From JAIMBK01 sp040755975 (GTDB lineage: Bacteria > Bacillota > Desulfotomaculia > Desulfotomaculales > Nap2-2B): DNA of 15,406 bases. Position 1 is the first letter of the stretch; each line of letters begins with the position of its first letter. A program made the position numbers and the translations under genes. Positions 8,482 through 14,518 of the stretch are shown piece after piece. The stretch covers positions 1 to 15,406 of the forward strand of contig JBFLZY010000065.1 in the NCBI GenBank assembly GCA_040755975.1, read 5' to 3'. The notes below the pieces were generated by a model, which made no database searches, was not told the DNA's origin, and was given only the letters and a program-made list of their open reading frames with translations.

Positions 8482-9039
8482 GTGTTTTTTCGGCGCAGAA
8501 ATAGAAATCTTGCACCAGTTCTATTTCTGCTGCTCGTCCTCTTCCTGGCTGCGAATGCCGGCCGCCTGGCCAGAGCTTTTTACCCGTTTCACTACCGGGA
8601 AATAATTTTTCACTACGCCCGGGAATATAATATTGATCCCTACCTGGTCGCGGCGATTATAAAAACAGAAAGCAACTTTAACCCGCAGGCCGTTTCGCCC
8701 AAAGGCGCCCTGGGATTAATGCAGGTAATGCCGAAAACGGGGAAATGGGTGGCCGAAGTGACTGGACAGGCCAGTTTTTATCCGGAACAGCTTTTTGACC
8801 CGGAAACCAATGTCCGCATTGGTTCGTGGTACCTGGCCGATCTTTCCCGGGAGTTCCAGGACGATTTGATTCTGGTGCTGGCGGCTTACAACGGCGGCCG
8901 CAGCAACGTAAAGAAGTGGCTGGCCGAAGAAGGCTGGACCCGGTCAGGCAAAATTGACCAGGTGCCCTTCCCGGAAACAAGGCAGTTCATCCGGAAGGTA
9001 ATCTGGAACTACAAGTTATATAAGCGCCTATACGGTTAA
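8482..9039 (+). CDS. Membrane-anchored lytic transglycosylase (SLT/GEWL fold)
   Basis: A 185-aa peptidoglycan lytic transglycosylase, which cleaves the MurNAc-GlcNAc bond to give 1,6-anhydro ends. A basic N-terminus (FFRRRNRNL) and one hydrophobic segment (about 10-25) form a signal anchor, placing the domain outside the membrane. The SLT motifs are in order: the catalytic Glu E63 in KTESNFNP, then SPKGALGLMQVMP, then NVRIGSWYL, then AAYNGG. Length and layout match the short Firmicute SLT proteins found next to mutM/coaE-type genes. I choose GTG at 8482, since GGGGTGAT ends 5 nt before it; a TTG at 8476 overlaps that site and is less likely. It is 53 nt after ytaF, probably the same transcript. 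Confidence 0.94.
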   Translation: MFFRRRNRNLAPVLFLLLVLFLAANAGRLARAFYPFHYREIIFHYAREYNIDPYLVAAIIKTESNFNPQAVSPKGALGLMQVMPKTGKWVAEVTGQASFYPEQLFDPETNVRIGSWYLADLSREFQDDLILVLAAYNGGRSNVKKWLAEEGWTRSGKIDQVPFPETRQFIRKVIWNYKLYKRLYG

Positions 9040-9129
9040 TTATAGCGAGCATGCAGGCAAACAGTTCGCCCACAGTGTACGGACAAAGTTTACGGGCACA
9101 AAGGCACAAAGTATTGGGGGAAGATAACT

Positions 9130-10125
9130 ATGCAGGACGTTATTACCCCGGACGTAATCAAAGGGGCCTTTTACGGCGCGGCCGTCGGCGATGCCCTGGG
9201 CGGCCCGGCAGAATTGCTGAGCGCAGAAGAAATCCGGGAAAAGTACGGGGTCCTCAAAGAAATGGTCGGCGGCGGGTGGCTCAACCTGGAACCCGGGGAA
9301 TACACCGACGACACTCAGATGATTATCGCCGTGGCGAAGGGGATCCTGGCCAACCCTTATTTTCCGGTGGAAGAAATCGGGCGGGCTTTTATCCGGTGGT
9401 ACCAGTCCCGGCCAAAGGACATCGGCAACACCACCCTGATGTCCTTTCGCAACTACCTGCGGCTGGGCAACTGGCCGGAGGCTGCCAAGCTCACCGCCAA
9501 AACCCTCAATAAACTGGACAGCAACGGGGGGCTGATGCGTACGCTGCCCGTTACCTTTGGGTACTGGGGCAATTTGCCCGCCATGGCCAAATGGGCGGCC
9601 AAAATCTGCACCATGACACATTACAGCCAGGAAGGGGTAACCTGCTGTATATTCTACAACATTCTGGTTTACCTCGCCGGACGGAGGAAAACTTCCAAAA
9701 GGGAAATGGTCACCGAGGCCCTGCACGAAACAGACAGGTTCTGCAAAACACTCGACCTCCACCCCACTAAATTTTTCTGGCACATTATCCACCACATCCA
9801 AAAAGGAACGCCCGCAGCAGTGCCCCGCGGAAATGCCCTGGACACCCTGGCCGCTTCCCTGCAAAGCTTTTTGAATACAGACAGTTTTGAAGAAGCCCTG
9901 GTAGAGGTGGTCAACCGCGGCGACGATACCGACACCGCCGGCACAGTTACCGGGGGTTTGGCCGGAGCTTACTACGGCTACCCGGCCATCCCTTCCCACT
10001 GGCTTGCCGCCTTGAAAAACAAGCCGGCAATTGACGAAATAATTGAAGATTTCTCCCGGCTGCTCAACCTCACCCAAAAAAATACCCGCCCGGATCAGGC
10101 GGATAATGCAAAAGAGGGGGTATAA
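9130..10125 (+). CDS. ADP-ribosylglycohydrolase family protein (DraG/ARH-like)
   Basis: A 331-aa cytoplasmic enzyme of the ADP-ribosylglycohydrolase family, which removes ADP-ribose from modified proteins or small molecules using a dinuclear metal site. The metal-binding motifs are intact: GAAVGDALGGPAE near the N-terminus (D21), YTDDTQM at 58-64 (T59, D60, D61), and the C-terminal NRGDDTDTAGTVTGG with D265, D266 and D268. Length is typical. The ATG at 9130 follows GGGGGA. Family members include DraG (nitrogenase reductase reactivation), arginine-ADP-ribose hydrolases, and enzymes paired with toxins or crystallin-like proteins. No nitrogenase or ADP-ribosyltransferase gene is visible nearby, so the substrate is unknown. 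It is the last clear gene of the plus-strand block and is followed by a terminator-like hairpin. Confidence 0.92.
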   Translation: MQDVITPDVIKGAFYGAAVGDALGGPAELLSAEEIREKYGVLKEMVGGGWLNLEPGEYTDDTQMIIAVAKGILANPYFPVEEIGRAFIRWYQSRPKDIGNTTLMSFRNYLRLGNWPEAAKLTAKTLNKLDSNGGLMRTLPVTFGYWGNLPAMAKWAAKICTMTHYSQEGVTCCIFYNILVYLAGRRKTSKREMVTEALHETDRFCKTLDLHPTKFFWHIIHHIQKGTPAAVPRGNALDTLAASLQSFLNTDSFEEALVEVVNRGDDTDTAGTVTGGLAGAYYGYPAIPSHWLAALKNKPAIDEIIEDFSRLLNLTQKNTRPDQADNAKEGV

Positions 10126-10152
10126 GCACTTCGTACCGGTTTTGGAACCCGA

Positions 10153-10167
10153 AACATATCATATGTT
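10153..10167. repeat. 15-bp AT-rich palindrome
   Basis: AACATAT and ATATGTT are perfect 7-bp arms around a single C, 28 bp after the ADP-ribosylglycohydrolase stop codon. The size and symmetry would suit a dimeric repressor operator. No gene starts within reach, so it may equally be chance in AT-rich DNA or part of the terminator region. Confidence 0.35.
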
Positions 10168-10189
10168 CATAATTATAATAATGCAATAT

Positions 10190-10224
10190 TATCCTTGTGT
10201 CAATAATTAACGCAAGGATATTTT
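10190..10224 (+). terminator. Terminator-like hairpin after the ADP-ribosylglycohydrolase gene
   Basis: TATCCTTGTG (10190-10199) pairs with CGCAAGGATA (10211-10220): ten pairs with one G-U, an 11-nt loop, followed by TTTT then C. The stem is AT-rich, so termination may be weak. Its position, 65 nt after the last gene of the plus-strand block, fits a Rho-independent terminator. Confidence 0.55.
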
Positions 10225-10360
10225 CATTCGCGCCAGATTTTCGCCAGCCGGTAAAGACAAAAGCTTGCCCATGCCGAGCCGGGAAGACATCCGGGACTCT
10301 AAAAAGACCGAGTTTTTCAGTTTCCAGGATAAGGGAGACTGGAAGGAGGACGAGTAAAAA
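10211..10360 (+). pseudogene. Short hydrophilic open frame, possible gene remnant
   Basis: From the stop codon before 10211 the frame is open to a TAA at 10358-10360. It translates as a charged, protein-like peptide; the part after the ATG at 10271 is 29 aa and begins MPSREDIRDSKKTEFF. No ribosome binding site precedes that ATG. An AAGGAGG at 10343-10349 lies near the end of the frame, but no start codon follows at usable spacing. It could be the tail of a decayed gene or a chance frame. No family recognised. Confidence 0.2.
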
Positions 10361-10536
10361 AATATGCTCATGGAAGACATCGCTTTCCAGCACCGCAAAG
10401 CCAGCCCCCTCGATCATCTGGCTTTATCCTTTGGCCGCAGGAGAAAAAGTTGGCCTTCACCTATTCACCAACCAGCCAACGAAGCGATCCAGTTCACTAC
10501 AAAAGACGATTTCCCCCACACCCTCAATAAAACCGC

Positions 10537-10555
10537 GCCCGGGTCACCCCCGGGC
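10537..10555 (-). terminator. GC-rich hairpin at the end of the Cys-rich ORF
   Basis: GCCCGGG (10537-10543) and CCCGGGC (10549-10555) form a perfect 7-bp stem with a 5-nt loop. Read on the minus strand it is followed by GCGG and then TTTT, which is terminator-like. Read on the plus strand it is followed by TTTCCC. The stop codon of the minus-strand ORF lies within the loop. Confidence 0.4.
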
Positions 10556-10768
10556 TTTCCCTTTCCAAAATTCCCTCTCTGCATACGCCTGCAGCCTGGT
10601 GTGCAGGGAAGCAACCCTGTAGTTTGACAGCTTCATGTGCAGCTCACCGTAGCCTTTGCAGACGCAAAACCGGTAGAAGCCTTGATCGTTTAACGGTCCG
10701 CATATGCTGATCTCTAGGCAGCACTGACGGCAGTAACCTTTCCAACGGAAAAAACGCAGCGCGCTCAA
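10544..10768 (-). CDS. Cys-rich 74-aa ORF, possible zinc-ribbon protein or gene fragment
   Basis: A 74-aa minus-strand frame beginning with a TTG at 10768. The first half is Cys-rich (C13, C16, C17, C23, C37, C39), in a CxxC...CxC layout that could bind zinc. The second half is a basic helix (MKLSNYRVASLHTRLQAYAE). The composition is far more protein-like than other frames of this stretch. No ribosome binding site precedes the TTG and a stop lies just upstream, so the real N-terminus may have been lost. After the TGA at 10544 the same frame stays open for a further 28 codons with protein-like sequence (FIEGVGEIVFCSELDRFVGW), which suggests an older, longer gene interrupted by a nonsense change. 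I do not recognise a family. Confidence 0.35.
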   Translation of the reverse strand: MSALRFFRWKGYCRQCCLEISICGPLNDQGFYRFCVCKGYGELHMKLSNYRVASLHTRLQAYAEREFWKGKARG

Positions 10769-10783
10769 TTTTTATCTCAATTG

Positions 10784-10960
10784 TTTTGCGTAGCGCCTGT
10801 TCCCCGGCAGCTTAGCTTTGCGCCCGGGAAAGAACAGCGCGTCCGCAGGCACGCCGGCAGGCAGTGCCTTATCAATGCCATGCTGATGGTGCTGTTCTTA
10901 TTTTGCCGGGCACATAAGGGGCGCAAAGCGGGCGGGAGGGGAACGGGCACGGCAGCAAAA
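10784..10960. ncRNA. Nested ~177-nt hairpin, candidate structured RNA or palindromic element
   Basis: Four co-linear helices are visible. TTTTGC (10784-10789) pairs with GCAAAA (10955-10960). 10795-10805 pairs with 10938-10948 (11 pairs, one G-U). GCTTTGCGCCC (10815-10825) pairs with GGGCGCAAAGC (10919-10929), a perfect 11 bp. AAGAACAGC (10830-10838) pairs with GCTGTTCTT (10891-10899), a perfect 9 bp that extends by two more pairs. The closed loop holds two small hairpins: AGGCAC/GTGCCT (10847-10852/10864-10869) and CCAT/ATGG (10878-10881/10886-10889). The strand of transcription cannot be decided. No promoter or T-run was found and no known RNA family recognised; a MITE-like element is the alternative. 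Confidence 0.45.
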
Positions 10961-11055
10961 GGGGATCTCTTTTGGGGGGACGATTGGGGGGGAGCATGGC
11001 TCAGGTCTGGCCAGTTTTCAGAGATCAGATCCACGTTGCTCATGTAATACCTGTG

Positions 11056-11127
11056 CTGATCCGGGACAACTTGCGGATTTGTCCGGAGTCATGCTTGAGC
11101 GGAACGGGGGGCCAAGTGCCGGATCAG
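11056..11127. repeat. 9-bp stem enclosing a second hairpin
   Basis: CTGATCCGG (11056-11064) and CCGGATCAG (11119-11127) are perfect reverse complements 54 nt apart. Within or competing with this stem, CCGG(G)ACAA (11061-11069) pairs with TTGTCCGG (11079-11086), leaving one bulged G. The two helices share the CCGG bases, so they are mutually exclusive in part, as in switching RNAs. AAAAAA follows on the plus strand (TTTTTT precedes it on the minus strand). Confidence 0.4.
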
Positions 11128-11156
11128 AAAAAACGCTGAGGAGAAGAGAAACCAAA

Positions 11157-11220
11157 GGCGCACTCCGGCCGGGCCGACCCGGAAGACTGACCCGTGAGCA
11201 TGGCCTGGCCGGTGTGCGCC
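11157..11220. repeat. 20-bp imperfect inverted repeat (hairpin)
   Basis: 11157-11176 pairs with 11201-11220: 17 Watson-Crick pairs, two G-U pairs and one T-T mismatch, around a 24-nt loop. The stem is very GC-rich and no T-run follows, so it is not an ordinary intrinsic terminator. It may be a structural helix of a larger RNA or the end of a palindromic element. Confidence 0.5.
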
Positions 11221-11282
11221 GCCGGATCTAGATCGATCGCACTACGTCACCGCGGCGTGGTGGGCCCGGCCGGTGGCGAACC

Positions 11283-11493
11283 CCAGGCCTGGCTCGCCGC
11301 GGGTGCAGCGGAAGACCGGAGCGAAGCGGAGGGCTGCAGCCGCCCGTAAGAAACAGATCGCCGAAAGGATACTCGTTTCGCCGGAAGCTTCCTCTGGGGG
11401 AAAAAGGTGCTCGCTTCGGCCGGCCGGGGGCCACGACGCCGCGGTCCTCCGGGGGAAAGGGCGCAGCTGCGTTTTAGCGGGAGGACCACGACG
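11283..11493. repeat. Cluster of 10-bp perfect palindromes and a direct repeat
   Basis: Four perfect 10-bp palindromes occur in about 190 bp: CCAGGCCTGG (11283-11292), GGCTGCAGCC (11332-11341), GGAAGCTTCC (11383-11392) and CGCAGCTGCG (11462-11471). The last sits between the arms GGTCCTCC (11443-11450) and GGAGGACC (11480-11487). CCACGACG is directly repeated at 11431-11438 and 11486-11493. The function is unknown. Confidence 0.4.
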
Positions 11494-11679
11494 TTTTCCG
11501 GATCGCCCGTTACCAAAGCCCACACCCTACCAGAACACCACCGCTGCGGTTACCCCCGGGGAAAGGGAAGCAATGCGAATTGAGCGGGCCGTTGCTAGAT
11601 GCACTAGGCGCTGCTTGCGGTGGTGGCCGGGTGGGGGGCGGGCGCCGGTGGATAATGCCTTTTAAAAACGCTGGATATC

Positions 11680-11707
11680 TTGACATATTTATCCTTTCAA
11701 TGATAAA
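11680..11707 (+). promoter_or_regulatory. Sigma-A-type promoter for the ParA-like gene
   Basis: A perfect TTGACA -35 box (11680-11685) is followed after 16 bp by GATAAA (11702-11707), a four-of-six match to TATAAT. The predicted transcript starts about 60 nt before the ATG at 11774. It lies exactly where the sequence changes from GC-rich to AT-rich. Confidence 0.55.
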
Positions 11708-11773
11708 AGGGAATAAAAATGTATTTACAAGCATTTAACTGATTATAAACTTTAGGGGGTGGCAGGGAGGAGA

Positions 11774-12756
11774 ATGACCGCAAAAGTGATTAGCTTTATT
11801 AATCTAAAAGGCGGAGTCGGAAAAACAACGTTGGCCCTTGCGGCTGGTGAAATATTGGCAGGAAACGAATGGTGGTATGAGGGAACTGATTTTTCCCTTC
11901 ATAAAAAGGTGCTTATGATTGATTTAGATGGGCAGTCCAACTTGACCTTTGCCATCTTAGATGAAGAAAAAATAAGAAACTGTTGGAATAATAAGATGTC
12001 GACATATCATTTCTTTTCTTCATTATTGGAGGACCCCCAGGTCTCGATCAATAGTTGCGTCTCTGAACGATGTTCAAATATTATAAGCACTGCAGGATGT
12101 TTGCACGTCATCCCCTCCAGTTTTGATCTTTTTAATTTTGAGGAGAAAGTCATGGAGGCTTACGAAACAGGTAGAAAAATTGATTTAAATTTTTTAAGGA
12201 GGGCTTTAAAGTGGGCGCTTACTGAGGAAGGATTATTAAATATGTTATTATTGATTGTCCGCCGAACCTATCTATCCTGACGGCAAACGCTATCTTGGCG
12301 AGTGATTATTACGTAGTCCCTGTAATTCCTGAAGAGCTTTCAACTTTTGGTTTGAGGTTGATCCAAAGGAGGATAGGTGAGCTTAAAGAGCTTTATCCCG
12401 ACGACGTTAAGATCGAGTTCGCCGGAGCGGTTTTAAACAGGGTTGATATCCGCCGGAAAGATCACATAAGAATAGCAGAAAAAATAATGGCAGATAATTC
12501 TTATAAATGTTTCGATAATTGGATTGGAGATGTTAAACCTTTATATGTGGTTACAGATTTCAAATTTAGAGGGGAAGAGGGAGGCCTACCGTACTACGAA
12601 AGACCCTACCAAAAATATGGTGGCAGTAAGCGGTGCAAAAACCCCACCAGATCAGATTTGCTTTATAGGAAAGGCGATGGAATTACCCCAGATTATATAA
12701 GGATATATAGCCGGATCCGGGGCTTCGTCTGGGAATTGATGAACCGAACCAGGTAA
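11774..12756 (+). pseudogene. ParA/Soj-type ATPase, interrupted by a one-base frameshift
   Basis: A MinD/ParA-superfamily ATPase of the kind that segregates plasmids, integrative elements or chromosomes. The N-terminal part (11774-12280) has the deviant Walker A motif KGGVGKTT (12-19) in FINLKGGVGKTTLA, then VLMIDLDGQSNLT. The Walker B region YVIIDCPPNLS and the following NAILASDYYVVPVIPEE lie in another frame from 12241 and run to the TAG at 12756. The join is a -1 shift (one base missing) at about 12226-12243, in an AT-rich run with no classic slippery heptamer. Repaired, the protein would be about 327 aa. I choose ATG 11774, close behind GGGAGGAG; a GTG at 11759 is possible. Unless the shift is a sequencing error or is recoded, the ATPase is broken. 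No ParB is recognisable; the next gene may be its partner. Confidence 0.85.
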
Positions 12757-12762
12757 TACTGT

Positions 12763-12791
12763 TTGTATAGTACATAATATTGAGATAATCT
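12763..12791 (+). promoter_or_regulatory. Possible promoter for the 192-aa gene
   Basis: TTGTAT (12763-12768) and TAATCT (12786-12791) are separated by 17 bp in a short AT-rich gap. Both boxes are only partial matches. The spacing and position ahead of the 12813 start are right. Confidence 0.3.
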
Positions 12792-12812
12792 TATGAAAGG
12801 GGCTGAAACTAC

Positions 12813-13391
12813 TTGCCATTAAAGAAATCCTTACGGGATATAACAATACAAGAATTAGAGGATATTTTAAACTGCCTGGAAAAAAAGTTTAACCAGAGGA
12901 AAGAAGAATTTGCAAAATTCCTCCCTGAAATCACACCCATTTTTGACAGGGTATACCCAAAAAGAAAAAAGGAAGCGGCAAAAACAGAAAATAAAAAACA
13001 GGAGGAGACCGGGCGGGCGACTGAATTTTCTTTGGTTGATGAATATCTTACAGAAAAAGAAAGAGAAGTCAGATACGGCAACGCTATAAAGACAATCAAA
13101 AAATTTAGAGAAACCGGCGACTTAACTTTCGAGGAAATTAAAAAATGCCTGGTAAATGCCGCCTTAGCTAATTTTAAAAAGCGGGCTAATCCCGATGATC
13201 TTCAGTGGATAATCCGAATGGTGAATCGCTTAATAGGCGTTCCTCTCTCAGAGGAAACAGAAAAAGTGGTTGAGTTCAGCTACGGAACGCCAACAAAAAA
13301 GTACGACTTAACGGAGCGGGTTTCCATTTACCTGAATAGGGACTTTTCTTTGGCCAAAATAGAAATAAAAGCTGGGAAAAATAAACCATAA
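12813..13391 (+). CDS. Uncharacterised 192-aa protein downstream of the ParA-like gene
   Basis: No family recognised. The protein is highly charged and mainly helical. The N-terminal ~50 residues (IQELEDILNCLEKKFNQRKEEFAKFL) have coiled-coil character, followed by a Lys/Glu-rich linker (about 50-75), a helical middle with RYGNAIKTIKKFRETGDLTFEEI, and a probable beta C-terminus with FSYGTPTKKYDLTERVSIYLNRD. No signal peptide or membrane segment. The start is TTG at 12813 behind GAAAGGGG with 10 nt spacing. It follows the ParA-like gene by 56 nt in the same direction and shares its AT-rich composition. A partition-complex partner (DNA-binding or ParA-activating) is a guess from position only. 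The C-terminal stretch suggests it could bind something other than DNA. Confidence 0.7.
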   Translation: MPLKKSLRDITIQELEDILNCLEKKFNQRKEEFAKFLPEITPIFDRVYPKRKKEAAKTENKKQEETGRATEFSLVDEYLTEKEREVRYGNAIKTIKKFRETGDLTFEEIKKCLVNAALANFKKRANPDDLQWIIRMVNRLIGVPLSEETEKVVEFSYGTPTKKYDLTERVSIYLNRDFSLAKIEIKAGKNKP

Positions 13392-13566
13392 GGCACCTTA
13401 ATAAAATTGAGCCGGTCGCAAAAAAGGACTCTACTCCTCATTTAGTTGTCTATTATAGTTTTGTTTAACTAATTGGGTAAGTTAAATTCAAAATAGATTC
13501 CATACGGTTCCCATGAAAATATAAGAAAAAATTGTCTCTAACGCATCTGGGGGAAAAAGTGATCTC

Positions 13567-14325
13567 ATGGCCATTTCCCAAAAAACACGCAAAATCCTCT
13601 GGGGCCGGTCAGGAAACAGGTGCACTCGCTGCCAAAAGGAATTGGTAGAGGGAGGTTGCGTCACGGGTCTGGACACGGTCATTGGCGATGAATGCCACAT
13701 TATAAGTAAAACCCCCGGCGGCCTACGGAGCAACCCAGAAGCAGTGATAGATTTCGACGGTTACGATAATTTAATTTTGCTCTGCAAAAACTGCCATAAG
13801 TTCATCGATGACCAACCTCAGATCTTTACATCCGAATATTTGAGAAAGATGAAAAATCAGCACGAGGCTTGGATCCGGGAAACCCTGGGAAATGGCGCAG
13901 TCAAGTTTGCTTCCCAGGAACAAACATCCCTCCACCCGGCGGAAATCCTTTTACCAAGAGTCTACTCTGGAAAACAATTAGTAGCCATTGTTCGTGGGGC
14001 ATACTTTTATGAGTTTTCAACTGTTGAGCTTGAGAACCAGGACGAAGTTGAATTAGTCGGAGGGTTTTGCCAGGAACTGCAAAATTATGGGGATATCCTG
14101 GATGAATTGGAGGTCGGGGGAATTATCTGGGCAGAATTTCACTTGACACAATTGCTTAAGTCCTTAGAAGCCAGGGGCTTTTGGGTTTTTGCTGCACGGA
14201 TCAAGAAGAAAATAAAAATAAAGGACGATCTGATTCTCTGGGAGGGGTCCGGGGTTAAAATAGTTAGAGAAAATGACCCCACGATCATCAAGGTAGATCT
14301 TACCAGCTTAAGTGAAAAGTCCTAA
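13567..14325 (+). CDS. HNH endonuclease with unassigned C-terminal domain
   Basis: A 252-aa protein whose first ~110 residues are an HNH nuclease domain. C19-xx-C22 and C73-xx-C76 can hold the structural zinc, and the catalytic set is D41-E-C-H44, N68 and H77, in the order seen in HNH enzymes (GDECHIIS ... DNLILLCKNCHKFIDDQP ... MKNQHEAWI). The C-terminal ~130 residues look alpha/beta (VAIVRGAYFYEFSTVELENQDE, then LLKSLEARGFWVFAARIKKK) and match nothing I know; they could sense a signal or bind a target. HNH proteins of this type occur in restriction and other phage-defence loci as well as in mobile elements. The ATG at 13567 has only a weak GGGGGA at 13 nt. It stands alone between a 175-bp upstream gap and a 193-bp downstream gap. 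A defence role is inferred from domain and context. Confidence 0.8.
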   Translation: MAISQKTRKILWGRSGNRCTRCQKELVEGGCVTGLDTVIGDECHIISKTPGGLRSNPEAVIDFDGYDNLILLCKNCHKFIDDQPQIFTSEYLRKMKNQHEAWIRETLGNGAVKFASQEQTSLHPAEILLPRVYSGKQLVAIVRGAYFYEFSTVELENQDEVELVGGFCQELQNYGDILDELEVGGIIWAEFHLTQLLKSLEARGFWVFAARIKKKIKIKDDLILWEGSGVKIVRENDPTIIKVDLTSLSEKS

Positions 14326-14420
14326 AAAAGGATAGCATCCCAAACTCATTCCGAAGCAACCGTCCACCTGTTCCAATTCAGGCAACCACTTTTCTCCAAC
14401 TGGTTGGTAATAATGCGCTT

Positions 14421-14448
14421 CTGACACATATTTCTCTTTTGGTATACA
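14421..14448 (+). promoter_or_regulatory. Promoter for the 122-aa gene
   Basis: CTGACA (14421-14426) and TATACA (14443-14448) are five-of-six matches to the -35 and -10 boxes with a 16-bp spacer. The gene starts about 70 bp downstream. A small inverted repeat CCAAC/GTTGG (14396-14400/14403-14407) lies just upstream and could be an operator. Confidence 0.55.
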
Positions 14449-14518
14449 ATGTCATTGTTTGAATAATAAGTTTAAAAGTGATAAACCAGCAAGGTTGTTT
14501 TGGAGAGGAGAAGTTATC

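Larger units (their letters stand above)
10126..11773. other. Long stretch without a convincing intact gene, rich in inverted repeats
   Basis: About 1.65 kb. From left to right I see a palindrome (10153-10167), a terminator-like hairpin (10190-10224), a short open frame (10211-10360), a Cys-rich minus-strand ORF with a hairpin at its stop (10537-10768), and a nested ~177-nt hairpin (10784-10960). Further hairpins lie at 11056-11127 and 11157-11220, followed by a GC-rich block (about 11220-11650) with 10-bp palindromes and an AT-rich promoter region (from about 11660). Open frames in the GC-rich block overlap on several frames, have low-complexity Arg/Pro/Gly translations and lack ribosome binding sites, so I do not call them. 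No tRNA, rRNA or known RNA family was recognised. Confidence 0.7.

Noticed and set aside
9095..9110. Tandem GGCACAAA repeat before the ADP-ribosylglycohydrolase gene
   Set aside because: Only two copies of 8 bp; no sign of iterons or an operator array.
9040..10077. A 345-codon minus-strand frame across the ADP-ribosylglycohydrolase gene
   Set aside because: It mirrors a conserved enzyme whose metal-binding motifs are intact on the plus strand; its length is an effect of GC-rich codon bias.
10364..10627. 87-codon plus-strand frame behind an AAGGAGG
   Set aside because: The AAGGAGG is 14 nt from the ATG, the translation is Pro-rich without domain character, and it lies opposite a more protein-like minus-strand frame.
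11393..11406. 14-base identity TCTGGGGGAAAAAG shared with 13546-13559, considered as an att-like direct repeat
   Set aside because: One 14-mer match of low-complexity sequence is expected by chance at about this window size, and nothing else supports an integration event between these points.
11228..11734. Overlapping frames of 68-130 codons in the GC-rich block
   Set aside because: Frames are open on both strands at once, and the translations are Arg/Pro/Gly-rich and low complexity without ribosome binding sites.
12190..12243. Programmed -1 ribosomal frameshift in the ParA-like gene
   Set aside because: No XXXYYYZ heptamer is in register at the junction and no downstream stimulatory structure was seen; a one-base deletion explains it more simply.
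14394..14505. CTCCAA/TTGGAG pairing that could hide the ribosome binding site of the 122-aa gene
   Set aside because: Only 6 bp, and the left arm lies upstream of the predicted promoter, so it would not be in the transcript.
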